Shown: piece after piece, positions 23,452 to 31,954 of the stretch
Layout: each line of letters starts with the position of its first letter
Numbering within the stretch: position 1 is the first letter of the stretch
Source: JAVBLQ01 sp031553435
GTDB lineage: Bacteria; Bacteroidota; Bacteroidia; Bacteroidales; Azobacteroidaceae
Reading direction: 5' to 3'
Length of the DNA stretch: 39,882 nucleotides
NCBI GenBank assembly: GCA_031553435.1
Contig: JAVBLQ010000064.1
Location: forward strand, 1 to 39,882
Position numbers and translations under genes: made by a program
Notes under the pieces: generated by a model
The model's input: the letters and a program-made list of their open reading frames with translations, nothing else
The model's database searches: none
Told to the model about the DNA's origin: nothing

Positions 23452-25944
23452 TCAATCAGCGTTCTCCCACAGTATATCTACATCTGTTTTCAGACTCTTA
23501 TAACAATTGATGATTGTTTTGACGGCATTGTCGTATGGTTCTTTTACAAACCAACCGGCAGGTGGAAGCCATTCATATTTGGGATTTTCTTTAGTGGGTT
23601 TCAATATTGCTCCATCCATGAATTGTTTTTCCAAAGCCATGTTTGTTCCTTTCACCCAAGATGATCCCATTAATGTATTTAACCAACCGGAAACTCTGAC
23701 ATATTTTTCAAAAATACAGTTGTGCGGATCTGTCCATCCTGTCAGATAAGAGTAACGCTGAAGCTGACCGAATTTCAAAGAGCCATCAGGTAGCGCTTTT
23801 ATCGGCACTCTGTACAGATAGTTGTTTTGTCCGTATACAACAACATCATTAGGATAGGCTTCTCTACATATTTCCGTCAGGTATGCATTGAATAGATTAT
23901 CTTTGGGAATAATCCAATTTACATTCCCGGTCATAGAACCTCCGCCACTCATTACCATATAGTCCTGTTCGTTTTCTTTTACAAATCCATTGATTCGCAA
24001 TGGAAGGAGACAGACATTTATAGAAGATTGCATCGATTCCTGTTTTCCCGGATCGGTTTCTATAATGATTTTTTTGCCGGGATCATTGATGATTCCCAAC
24101 ACTCCATATTCATGGTCGCCATAATAATTACTGATATTTTTAGAAGGATCCAATTCCAGGACAAAAGTAACATCTATTAATGTCGGTCCTTGGAAATTAT
24201 CTACTACCATGGAGTATGGTCCCACATAACGATATATTTGTGGTTTGGGTTCACCCTCACAAGGTGGGAATATTCCTCCACAGGGGGCCTCAAATTCTTC
24301 CAATTTCTTCGAGAAGAAGGCGATAAGTGTATCATTCTCTGCCTGCATGATATAGTCACATGTTTTTTTGTCGGAGAAGATCCGGTCTCCTTTCTTCCAG
24401 GCAATAAATTTGTAATCTTTGGCGGGTGTCGCGGTTATTGTGACTTTAGTTGTGGCTGTATATTCTCCGCTTCCATTTACAGACCCGCCTGCTCCGCCTG
24501 ACAATGATTTTGGGATCAGTGTTAATTTATATTTAACGGGTTTCGGGGGTACCGGAGTTATGTCAGGGACAGTATCGCAATCACACTTATCACTGGAAGA
24601 AGATATTTCTTTGAAAACCAGTTTAAAGACGCCATTTCTGTCGATAAAACCTACGGTTGGAGTATTGGTTTTGTCGAGGTAAGTCAGACAATAGCTCTGG
24701 TCGTAATCATAAAATCCTCCGAACTTGTTGCGATAATCTCTGCCTCCTATTTGTATAATCCCGTCGGGCCGGACAATTACGGGCGTTTTTTCACTGCTGG
24801 TTTGAATCACAGCCAGTCCGTTCATGAAGACAGGATCGTGAGTTATATTTCCTTTAATGGTTTTTCTTACATATTTCAGATCTTTGTCGATCACAATGTA
24901 ATTATCGGCGCTTGACCATGAAGTTGTGTTGACAAATGCATATCCGTCAGTGAAGCTACTTGCGTATGTGTAATCGCGACTGATTTTCTTCCCTGTGTTG
25001 TCTACATAATAATAAAGTTCGGATTCTGCTTTTATGCGAATTTTATCAAAGGAGAAATCAGATGGTTTGTCTCTGTCTTTAGTTGTGAAAAGTATTTTTC
25101 CGGTTTTATCAATAAAAGACCATTCCGTATTATCGTAACTTCCTTTTTCAAATTTTACAACAGCAACCCCGTCACTAAATGCATTGGCTTCATAAAATTG
25201 TGGTTTAATAACAATTTTACCGGCTTCGTCGATATATCCGTATTTTTTGCTCGTATAATCATAATGAGCCCGTAAGCCTTCGCTCAATGGTTTTGGATAT
25301 TCAACATCAGTCGTCGCCATAATCATATTGGTGGTTTGCACAAGAGGGGGATAGATTTCATCTCCGTTTACATTGATATAGACTGCCTGCATATATGCCT
25401 GGTTTCCTTTTTTGTAAGCTAAAGCGACCCCATTGACAAAACCGGTTACCATTTTGTATGATTCGGGAAGGGCTATACACCTTTTATCTTTATATAAAAT
25501 ACCATATTGTTGATAAGCCAAAGGGATAACACCTGCTCCGTTGGAAAATGAAACTCCTTTACTAATCCCGAAATTTGTAAACGGATCTCCATTTTCATTG
25601 AAATAAGCATATTTATCATTGTGTTCTACCCAAAAAACGCCATCAATAATACTTTCCTGCACATTGGCTCCTTTGGGAATTCGTATGATTTTCGTTTCCG
25701 GGGTTATTCGCGGATAAAAATAAACTACCGGAATATCTGTTTGTGTTTGATTTGCAGGTGCGGTTTGTGTGTTGGTAACCTTAGTATCTTCTTTAGTATT
25801 AGTATTGTCTATCGTTTTATTTATTTCTTCCAGTTTTTCATTTGCTTTTTTTACGGCATTATCTAACTTTTTAAGCAAACCCTGGGAGAAAAGAAATGTT
25901 ATGCTAAAAGACAAAACTAATAGTACAAATAATCTTTTACACAT
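23452..25944 (-). CDS. Secreted WG-repeat protein with an InlB-like repeat
   Basis: An 830-residue exported protein. Residues 1-20 are a signal peptide (LFVLLVLSFSITFLFSQG). A coiled-coil-like stretch (KKLDNAVKKANEKLEEINK) and a low-complexity N/T region follow. Residues about 90-450 hold WG-type beta repeats such as YGYIDEAGKIVIKPQFYEANAF and WSFIDKTGKILFTT. Residues about 470-550 match an InlB B-repeat-like module (YKLTLIPKSLSGGAGGSVNG, then FIAWKKGDRIFS). The last 270 residues form a domain I do not recognise. The upstream lipoprotein gene ends 11 bases before this start, so the pair is probably an operon. A cell-surface or periplasmic role is likely but the function is unknown. Confidence 0.75.
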   Translation of the reverse strand: MCKRLFVLLVLSFSITFLFSQGLLKKLDNAVKKANEKLEEINKTIDNTNTKEDTKVTNTQTAPANQTQTDIPVVYFYPRITPETKIIRIPKGANVQESIIDGVFWVEHNDKYAYFNENGDPFTNFGISKGVSFSNGAGVIPLAYQQYGILYKDKRCIALPESYKMVTGFVNGVALAYKKGNQAYMQAVYINVNGDEIYPPLVQTTNMIMATTDVEYPKPLSEGLRAHYDYTSKKYGYIDEAGKIVIKPQFYEANAFSDGVAVVKFEKGSYDNTEWSFIDKTGKILFTTKDRDKPSDFSFDKIRIKAESELYYYVDNTGKKISRDYTYASSFTDGYAFVNTTSWSSADNYIVIDKDLKYVRKTIKGNITHDPVFMNGLAVIQTSSEKTPVIVRPDGIIQIGGRDYRNKFGGFYDYDQSYCLTYLDKTNTPTVGFIDRNGVFKLVFKEISSSSDKCDCDTVPDITPVPPKPVKYKLTLIPKSLSGGAGGSVNGSGEYTATTKVTITATPAKDYKFIAWKKGDRIFSDKKTCDYIMQAENDTLIAFFSKKLEEFEAPCGGIFPPCEGEPKPQIYRYVGPYSMVVDNFQGPTLIDVTFVLELDPSKNISNYYGDHEYGVLGIINDPGKKIIIETDPGKQESMQSSINVCLLPLRINGFVKENEQDYMVMSGGGSMTGNVNWIIPKDNLFNAYLTEICREAYPNDVVVYGQNNYLYRVPIKALPDGSLKFGQLQRYSYLTGWTDPHNCIFEKYVRVSGWLNTLMGSSWVKGTNMALEKQFMDGAILKPTKENPKYEWLPPAGWFVKEPYDNAVKTIINCYKSLKTDVDILWENAD

Positions 25945-25955
25945 AATTTATTGAT

Positions 25956-26579
25956 TTATGGAATGAATACTATTTTTGCTAATTTAAAGGCTTCCGGATT
26001 CGGAAGTTTGAGTTTTATATCTACCAATTCATAGTTTCCTTCTTTTATATCTTTCCTACCGAACTCGTAAGGAAGTTTAATATTGGCTTTCGATTCTTCA
26101 ATTACATTACCTTCTTTGTCCTGTAACTGATATTTTACCCATTCGGAATTACCCAAGTCCATATTTTTTCTGAGGGTGATATTTCCATTGAAGTAAATAC
26201 ATGCTTTATTGATTTGACTCAGTTTGACATCGGAAACTTCTATGTCCGGATTGTTGTTCACAACAGGCAGGAGTTTGCCTTTGAGTTCTGTTTCCGCCTT
26301 TTTTAAGGCGCCTTTTGCTTTTTGCTTTATTTCTTCGTCTTTTTTGACAAGTTCAGTCATTGCTTTGATCAGATCGTCTTTGTTTTTGACCGTCTCTCCT
26401 TTCTTTTTTTCTTCTTCTTTAAGTTTTTGCTGGGCATCATTGTATTCGGCAATGATAGAAGGTACATCTCCTATAAATTCATTTGTTTTTGAAGTACTTC
26501 CGGATTTATCGCTACCACTGCACGAAACAAAAAACAGAATACCTAAACCGATGACGGATTTACAAATTTTCTTTTTCAT
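25956..26579 (-). CDS. Lipoprotein of unknown function, partner of the WG-repeat protein
   Basis: A 207-residue predicted lipoprotein. The signal is CKSVIGLGILFFVSCSGSDKSG with lipidation at Cys20 (lipobox FVSC). Residues about 43-105 are a highly charged K/E-rich helix, probably coiled coil (DAQQKLKEEEKKKGETVK and following). The C-terminal half is beta-rich (DIEVSDVKLSQINKACIYFNGNITL). I do not recognise a named family. It is the first gene of the pair with the WG-repeat protein, and both could act together at the cell surface. Confidence 0.7.
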   Translation of the reverse strand: MKKKICKSVIGLGILFFVSCSGSDKSGSTSKTNEFIGDVPSIIAEYNDAQQKLKEEEKKKGETVKNKDDLIKAMTELVKKDEEIKQKAKGALKKAETELKGKLLPVVNNNPDIEVSDVKLSQINKACIYFNGNITLRKNMDLGNSEWVKYQLQDKEGNVIEESKANIKLPYEFGRKDIKEGNYELVDIKLKLPNPEAFKLAKIVFIP

Positions 26580-26620
26580 AATATTAAATTTTTAAGAAAC
26601 TGTTTGAAATAAGGTAATGG

Positions 26621-26628
26621 CAAATATA
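26621..26628 (-). promoter_or_regulatory. Probable -7 box for the lipoprotein/WG-repeat pair
   Basis: TATATTTG on the minus strand matches TAnnTTTG, 41 bases upstream of the lipoprotein start. Confidence 0.4.
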
Positions 26629-26673
26629 TTCAGAAATCAAAATTTTGTAAATGTCAATAAAACAAAAAAAGTT

Positions 26674-27753
26674 TCAATGAATCAATAAATAACTGTGTTT
26701 CTTTTTATATTCCATGGGTGTTTTCCCTGTTTCTTTATAAAATGAACGTCGAAAGGTGGAAAGTGAGTTAAATCCGCAGGATTCCGCAATATCCTCTAAA
26801 TTTCTTATTTCGTCCGAAATCAAAAGACAACATGCTTTTTTTATACGATAAGCATTGATATATTCGTAGAAGGTGGTATTCAATTGTCTGTTAAGGTATT
26901 CCGACAAATAAGTGCGATTGGTTCCAATAACAGTTGCCAGATCTGTAATCGTAAGTTTGGGATTCAGGTAAAGACAATCATTTTCCATATACAGGTCTAA
27001 TTTTTGTGCAAAAGGGAAATTTTCATACTGTTCCTGATTGTTTGTTGAAAAAGGTTGTTCTTCTTTTTTTGCAAATGGGTTAAGTAATGAGGGAACTTCC
27101 AGAATCACATGTTTTAATGAATAGTGATAAATGAAAACCCATATGATAATGATAAAAAGATAATAAATGGCATCTCCAATCCAACTGGCATTCCATATAA
27201 CAGTAGTCCAGACAAATAATGCAATATACAATGGGGTAATAATATATCTGATCCATGAAATACTCATATTTTCGTTGAATGAAAAGTTTTTCTTAACATA
27301 GTTATCGTACTTTGACGAGGCAGAAAATATGATAAACAGAGTAATAGTGCCTAACAGGCAAGTGTAAATCAACGATATTGAAAATAGTATTTTGTAGGGA
27401 AATAATATGTAGAAAAACAGAAAAAAAACGGATGGCAGCATAACGCCTATCGTTTTCGGTAATGTGACCCATCCGGGAGATATGAGTTCAAACATAAACA
27501 TCATGGTGACAGGTACGGTGCACATGTCTATGATCAGACTGATATTTGAAATATATTCATTCTCCCAGATGCCGTCTATCAGATAAATGACATTTTTTAA
27601 TTCGATAAATGCAAAAAATAACATTTCCCAGAAGAAAAAGCTCATTAAATGACTTCTGTTTTTATATTTATATAACTGTATGGTTACAAGTATAAAAAAC
27701 ATACATGCCATTCCATTCGTAAAATGAGCGATATTTTGGGATAAGAGAGACAT
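26674..27753 (-). CDS. Membrane-anchored AraC-family transcription regulator
   Basis: A 359-residue regulator in two parts. Residues 1-215 contain about seven hydrophobic segments (for example ACMFFILVTIQLY, VFFLFFYILFPYKILFSISLIY and YYLFIIIIWVFIYHY). Residues about 265-355 form an AraC/XylS DNA-binding domain with two helix-turn-helix units: LTITDLATVIGTNRTYLSEYL and IRNLEDIAESCGFNSLSTFRR, ending KETGKTPMEYKK. Such proteins are common in Bacteroidota and are thought to sense a membrane or envelope signal. The target is unknown. The adjacent lipoprotein/WG-repeat pair or the small secreted protein upstream are candidates by position only. Confidence 0.88.
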   Translation of the reverse strand: MSLLSQNIAHFTNGMACMFFILVTIQLYKYKNRSHLMSFFFWEMLFFAFIELKNVIYLIDGIWENEYISNISLIIDMCTVPVTMMFMFELISPGWVTLPKTIGVMLPSVFFLFFYILFPYKILFSISLIYTCLLGTITLFIIFSASSKYDNYVKKNFSFNENMSISWIRYIITPLYIALFVWTTVIWNASWIGDAIYYLFIIIIWVFIYHYSLKHVILEVPSLLNPFAKKEEQPFSTNNQEQYENFPFAQKLDLYMENDCLYLNPKLTITDLATVIGTNRTYLSEYLNRQLNTTFYEYINAYRIKKACCLLISDEIRNLEDIAESCGFNSLSTFRRSFYKETGKTPMEYKKKHSYLLIH

Positions 27754-27779
27754 AGTTTGGTGTATTAGCTATGCGATCT

Positions 27780-27787
27780 CAAATATA
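27780..27787 (-). promoter_or_regulatory. Possible -7 box for the AraC gene
   Basis: TATATTTG on the minus strand, 27 bases upstream of the AraC start and directly after the stop of the preceding gene. No TTTG -33 partner at 19-21 bases. Confidence 0.35.
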
Positions 27788-27788
27788 G

Positions 27789-28217
27789 TTATTTTTTTCT
27801 ACTTGGTAGCATTCCCCAGATAACGAATAACAAAACGCCTCCCCAGATAAATTTTCCTCCGATCTTATCCCAGAAAGGAATAGAAGGATCTTTGTCTGTT
27901 TCTATTTGATAAGTTTCTTTCAGGTAAGCCAAATCATCTTTGTCCAGATCATAATAAGTATCTTTCTTATCATTCAAAAGAACATATTCTGTGGTTCCAT
28001 AATTCCACATGGGTACCCAGAAAATTGAAAACTGGTCAAACTTAACTCCGAAATTCACATGCGTTCCGTCTATTTCAACACTATCCGGCAATTGAGTCGT
28101 CATTGTACATTTAGGACCATTGCTGTACACAATCGGAATACCTTTGGCTGAGGCTGAAGTAGTTGAAACAAGGATAAATCCGATCACTAACAATAAAGAG
28201 TTTACTGCTTTTTTCAT
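27789..28217 (-). CDS. Small exported protein with a C-terminal membrane segment
   Basis: A 142-residue protein with a signal peptide (LLLVIGFILVSTTSASAKG, cleavage near residue 24), an extracytoplasmic middle domain, and a C-terminal membrane segment (WGGVLLFVIWGMLP) followed by SRKK. The middle has two cysteine-poor beta-rich parts, including VEIDGTHVNFGVKFDQFSIFWVPMWNYG. I do not recognise the family. The topology suggests a type I membrane protein with a short cytoplasmic tail. It lies upstream of the AraC gene in the same direction, 35 bases away. Confidence 0.65.
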   Translation of the reverse strand: MKKAVNSLLLVIGFILVSTTSASAKGIPIVYSNGPKCTMTTQLPDSVEIDGTHVNFGVKFDQFSIFWVPMWNYGTTEYVLLNDKKDTYYDLDKDDLAYLKETYQIETDKDPSIPFWDKIGGKFIWGGVLLFVIWGMLPSRKK

Positions 28218-28260
28218 AAATACAATTAATTTAGTTGGGTTTAATTTTATTAAATTTTCA

Positions 28261-28268
28261 CAAAGATA
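28261..28268 (-). promoter_or_regulatory. Probable -7 box for the small exported protein
   Basis: TATCTTTG on the minus strand matches TAnnTTTG, 43 bases upstream of the start and just beyond the priA stop. Confidence 0.4.
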
Positions 28269-28283
28269 GTCAAAACTCAGAAA

Positions 28284-30557
28284 TTATACAGGATCCACAT
28301 TAAACTGCAAAATTACACTTTTGAATCCTGGTTCCATTTGTATTTCTTCTTTTGATTTTTCAATGATATTTCTTAATGTGGATAATGAAGCAGCAATTTC
28401 AATCTTCAACATAATTTTACGGATATGTAAAGATTGTATTCTGCCGATAACAGGCTTGTCCGGTCCTAACACTCTGTCTCCTAAGTGTTTTCTCAGAATA
28501 ATTGCGAATTTATCGGCCAGTTGTCTGACGGTTTCTTCCTTTTTATGTTTTAAAATAATATCGATAATCCGGTAATATGGAGGATAGTGGAATAGCAATC
28601 TTTCTTCGGTCTGTTGCTGATACATTTTTTCATAATCGTTTTCAACAACGCTTTGGATAATAGGATGTTCCGGATTGGAAGTTTGCAGAATGACTGTTCC
28701 CCTTTCTTTTCGTCGTCCGGCGCGTCCACTCACTTGCGACATCAATTGGAAAGCACGTTCGTGAGCGCGAAAATCTGGGAAATTCATCATATTGTCGGCA
28801 TTCAGGATTCCGACCAGGCTTACATTTCCGAAATCCAATCCTTTGGAAACCATCTGTGTACCAATCAGAATCCGGGTATTGCCTTTTTCAAAATCAAGAA
28901 TGATATGATCATGGGAGTTTTTTGTCTTAACCGTATCCAAATCCAGCCTTCCTGTTTTTACTTCCGGGAAAATAGCGGAAATTTGTTCTTCTACTTTTTC
29001 GGTTCCGAAACCTTTATCCGAAAATTGTTCGCAGGAACATTCAGGACAAATTTTCGGAATCTGATAGGTTTTCCCACAATAATGACAGGACATGTGGTGC
29101 TTCGATTTATGATAAGTCAGGCTCACATCACATTCCTTACACTTGGGAACCCAATCGCATGAAACACAGGAGAGCATGGGCGCAAATCCTCTTCTGTTCT
29201 GGAATAAAATGACTTGTTCGCTCCGTTGCAAAGCTCCGTTCATTTTTTCAATCAATAATGGAGAAAAGAGTGATTTCATTCTCTTTTTTCTTCTTAACTC
29301 TTTGATGTCGACAGGAATTATTTCGGGTAATTCTACTTCTTCGAAACGTTTGGATAAGTGAACATAGCCATATTTTCCGATTTGTGCATTATAATATGAT
29401 TCGATGGAAGGTGTTGCCGTTCCGAGAACAACTTTCGCCCCGTGCATGGTAGCCAAAACAATTGCGGCATTGCGTGCATGATAACGAGGAGCGGGATCTT
29501 GTTGTTTATAACTGGGTTCGTGTTCTTCATCTACAATCACCAGTCCTAAATCTCTGAACGGAAGAAAAATCGACGATCTTACACCTAAAATAACCTGGTA
29601 TCCTTCATCATTCAATAAATTGTTCCATATTTCAACCCGTTCGTTATCAGAGAATTTTGAATGATAGACACCTAATTTATCCCCGAATATCTTTTTCAAA
29701 CGATGTGTAATTTGTGTGGTCAGTGCAATTTCGGGCAGAAGAAACAGTGCCTGACGGCCTAATTTCAAGGTTTCTTCAATCATCCGGATGTATATTTCTG
29801 TCTTTCCGGCAGAAGTAACTCCATGCAACAGACAAACATCTTTTTCTCTCAATGAAAGCATGATCGAACGATATGCCTCCTGTTGAAATGTATTCAGGAG
29901 ATTCGACGGTTTTATTTCTTTTTCATATTGTTCGAAACGGCTGATTTGTTTGTCATATATTTCGAGGATTTGTTTTTCGACCAGACTATCTAACACCGAA
30001 GAACTCAGATCGATTTTGGATAATAATTCTTTTTTAGAAACTTCTCTTTCGGTTCCTTTTGACAAAGTTCGGGATAATTCGATGAAAGTCATCAACAGTT
30101 GTTCCTGCTTTTTGGCTTTCTTCACCAAATCAAATGCCTGATAAAGATTTTCAGGTTCTTCATAAAATTTCCGGAGACGGATAAACGGAATAATCTGTGG
30201 TTTATACGCATGTTCCTCATCCAATTTGAATCCGGAAGGAAGCGCCGCTTTATAAACTTCACCCAGTTTGCACAAATAATATTCCGAAATCCATTCCCAA
30301 AAACGCAATTGAGGTCTTCTTAAAACCGGTTGCAGATTTTCAACTGCATCAATTTCTTTTATTTCGAAAGTGTGTTGAGGCGGAATTTGATGGAGATAGG
30401 CAACAACTCCAGTGTATTTTTTATTTTTTCCGAAAGGCACTAAAACCAAACATCCGGCAACAATCTGATTCTTCAATTGTTCCGGAACAATGTAAGTATA
30501 TGTGTTGGCTAATGGCAGAGGCAGAATTATTTCTGCGTAAGAGTGTAAATCCATCAT
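28284..30557 (-). CDS. priA: Primosomal protein N' (replication restart helicase PriA)
   Basis: PriA is the 3'-5' helicase that reloads the replisome at stalled forks. The N-terminal DNA-binding domain starts AEIILPLPLANTYTYIVP. The helicase core has Walker A GVTSAGKTEIY and DEEH (IVDEEHEPSYKQQDP). The zinc-binding insert carries eight cysteines in paired CxxC motifs (CVSC, CKEC, CHYC, CPEC). Motifs GRAGR and GFGTEKVEE are present. The frame is open 20 codons further upstream, but that part is made of a word-type repeat. I therefore start at the ATG at 30557 (757 residues), or the one directly after at 30554. Confidence 0.94.
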   Translation of the reverse strand: MMDLHSYAEIILPLPLANTYTYIVPEQLKNQIVAGCLVLVPFGKNKKYTGVVAYLHQIPPQHTFEIKEIDAVENLQPVLRRPQLRFWEWISEYYLCKLGEVYKAALPSGFKLDEEHAYKPQIIPFIRLRKFYEEPENLYQAFDLVKKAKKQEQLLMTFIELSRTLSKGTEREVSKKELLSKIDLSSSVLDSLVEKQILEIYDKQISRFEQYEKEIKPSNLLNTFQQEAYRSIMLSLREKDVCLLHGVTSAGKTEIYIRMIEETLKLGRQALFLLPEIALTTQITHRLKKIFGDKLGVYHSKFSDNERVEIWNNLLNDEGYQVILGVRSSIFLPFRDLGLVIVDEEHEPSYKQQDPAPRYHARNAAIVLATMHGAKVVLGTATPSIESYYNAQIGKYGYVHLSKRFEEVELPEIIPVDIKELRRKKRMKSLFSPLLIEKMNGALQRSEQVILFQNRRGFAPMLSCVSCDWVPKCKECDVSLTYHKSKHHMSCHYCGKTYQIPKICPECSCEQFSDKGFGTEKVEEQISAIFPEVKTGRLDLDTVKTKNSHDHIILDFEKGNTRILIGTQMVSKGLDFGNVSLVGILNADNMMNFPDFRAHERAFQLMSQVSGRAGRRKERGTVILQTSNPEHPIIQSVVENDYEKMYQQQTEERLLFHYPPYYRIIDIILKHKKEETVRQLADKFAIILRKHLGDRVLGPDKPVIGRIQSLHIRKIMLKIEIAASLSTLRNIIEKSKEEIQMEPGFKSVILQFNVDPV

Positions 30558-30561
30558 ATTT

Positions 30562-30579
30562 GTGATACTCGCTTTGCTC
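30562..30579. repeat. Second copy of the GAGCAAAGCGA core
   Basis: On the minus strand this reads GAGCAAAGCGAGTATCAC, matching 9181-9198 (GAGCAAAGCGAATTTCAC) at 16 of 18 positions. It lies between the heptad hairpin and the priA start. Confidence 0.65.
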
Positions 30580-30580
30580 G

Positions 30581-30633
30581 TAGTAAATGGTGAATGGTGA
30601 AAATAACTATTTTTCACTATTCACCATTTACTA
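30581..30633. repeat. Near-palindromic heptad hairpin after the outer-membrane protein gene
   Basis: The left arm (30581-30605) contains the words GTAAATG, GTGAATG and GTGAAAA in register from 30583. The right arm (30608-30633) pairs with it almost completely, with one mismatch and one bulge across a 2-base loop. The right side has four 7-base words in register to 30638: TTTTCAC, TATTCAC, CATTTAC, TATTCAC. It abuts the stop codon at 30639 and may end that transcript. Confidence 0.85.
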
Positions 30634-30638
30634 TTCAC

Positions 30639-31220
30639 TTAAAAGAAATAGGCCGCCGTAATCGCCCAGGTTGCATTCCTGGCATCATACGAACCGGCGC
30701 TATAATCATCCGTCAGACCCAATTGATAATTTACGCCAACCTGAAGTTTGCTAAACAGTTCGACACCCGCCCCGAAATTGAGTCCCGCCTGAAAAGTTTT
30801 GGCATCCCAGGTTTCCTGTACATCATCAACAATTGTTTTAAAGTTATCATCTCCCGAAATTTGAAAACTTGCATAAGGACCGGCGCTCAAATAAAAACCC
30901 AATAAATGAATCACACTTATTTTGTATTTAAGGTTCAACGGAATATCGATAAAATCTGTTTTGTATTCATCGACATCCGACTTTAATCCTCGTTGAGAAT
31001 ATAATACTGCGCCATCCAACCCTAAACCGATCACAGGAAAATTAAATTCAAGTATGGGGCCTACCTGAAAACCAGTGATGTTGCTTGATTCCAAAACATC
31101 AGAACTAAATGTAACTTTTGAAATGTTAGCTCCCGCTTTCAACCCGAACCTGAGTCCGGCAAACGAGCTTGTCACTCCGAAAACAAGTACAAACAATAAA
31201 AATAAAATACCCTTTTTCAT
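30639..31220 (-). CDS. Outer-membrane beta-barrel protein
   Basis: A 193-residue exported protein with a signal peptide (ILFLLFVLVFGVTSSFAG, cleavage near residue 21) and the PorT-like/OmpA-like barrel pattern. LRFGLKAGANISKVTF opens the barrel, alternating strands run throughout (VGPILEFNFPVIGLGLDGAVLYSQRG), and the chain ends in aromatic TWAITAAYFF, the terminal Phe needed for outer-membrane assembly. About eight strands fit the length. The function is unknown. It has its own well-formed promoter and is followed directly by a heptad hairpin. Confidence 0.85.
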   Translation of the reverse strand: MKKGILFLLFVLVFGVTSSFAGLRFGLKAGANISKVTFSSDVLESSNITGFQVGPILEFNFPVIGLGLDGAVLYSQRGLKSDVDEYKTDFIDIPLNLKYKISVIHLLGFYLSAGPYASFQISGDDNFKTIVDDVQETWDAKTFQAGLNFGAGVELFSKLQVGVNYQLGLTDDYSAGSYDARNATWAITAAYFF

Positions 31221-31287
31221 AACCCTTAATTTTTTAATTAGGAAGTCTATTTTTCTAATTGAAAGATAGTTTTAAAGAATATCTTTA

Positions 31288-31319
31288 CAAATGTAAACAT
31301 ATCTATAATAAATAACAAA
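31288..31319 (-). promoter_or_regulatory. Full Bacteroides-type promoter of the outer-membrane protein gene
   Basis: On the minus strand TTTG (31316-31319), a 20-base spacer, and TACATTTG (31288-31295) match TTTG-N20-TAnnTTTG exactly. The leader would be about 60 bases. The rest of 31221-31501 holds a short AAGCAT-CTC-ATGCTT stem near 31385 and nothing else clear. Confidence 0.65.
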
Positions 31320-31501
31320 AAAACAAGGGATTCTGTTTTTTGACTAATTGATAATATGTTAAGTACATCATCAAAATTACTGAAAGCATCTCATGCTTAA
31401 AGAATTCAACGGTTTCATGCTTTTTTGTTTTTATAATTTTCACAAACTATAGATATCAAAAAAAGCATTTTATGTGTGAAGAACGAAGAACTATTTAAAT
31501 G

Positions 31502-31954
31502 TCAGAACTTAAACGCCCGGTCCATTTCTCTTTTATCATCTCTTTCTTTAATAGATTGCCGCTTATCATATGCCTTTTTTCCTTTAGCAACAGCAATGAC
31601 AAGTTTGGCCAATCCTTTTTCGTTGATAAATAATTTGGTGGGAATAATAGTAAATCCAGTGTCTTTTGAAAGACGCTCGATCTTGGATAATTCTCTTTTG
31701 GTGAGTAATAATTTACGGTCACGGCGAGTTTCGTGATTATTATAAGTGCCATAAAAATATTCGGCAATATACATATTTTTGATCCATAATTCACCATTGA
31801 TGACAATACAATAAGTATCTGTCAGTCCGGCTTTCCCCAAACGAATAGATTTGATTTCCGTTCCGGTCAGAACGATTCCGGCTACAAAGGTTTCAACAAG
31901 TTCATAATCGAATGTTGCCCTTTTATTCTTAATATTTATATTATTAGTTTGCAT
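31502..31954 (-). CDS. smpB: SmpB, tmRNA-binding protein
   Basis: SmpB brings tmRNA to stalled ribosomes for trans-translation. Residues 1-25 (NNINIKNKRATFDYELVETFVAG) and the EIKSIRLGKAGLTDTYC block are the conserved OB-fold core. ERLSKDTGFTIIPTKLFINEKGLAKL and VAVAKGKKAYDKRQSIKERDDKREMDRAF form the C-terminal tail that enters the ribosome. I chose the ATG at 31954 (150 residues, family length) over one at 31969. Even so it overlaps the upstream membrane protein gene by 11 bases, indicating translational coupling. No ssrA (tmRNA) gene is visible in the window. Confidence 0.95.
   Translation of the reverse strand: MQTNNINIKNKRATFDYELVETFVAGIVLTGTEIKSIRLGKAGLTDTYCIVINGELWIKNMYIAEYFYGTYNNHETRRDRKLLLTKRELSKIERLSKDTGFTIIPTKLFINEKGLAKLVIAVAKGKKAYDKRQSIKERDDKREMDRAFKF

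Noticed and set aside
30558..30617. Longer start for PriA, adding 20 residues
   Set aside because: The extra codons are read from the heptad repeat and the adjacent core, and the homologous N-terminus begins at the ATG pair 30557/30554.
31221..31501. tmRNA (ssrA) gene next to smpB
   Set aside because: The gap is only 281 bases and shows neither a tRNA-like acceptor end nor a tag-coding frame. It holds the outer-membrane gene promoter instead.
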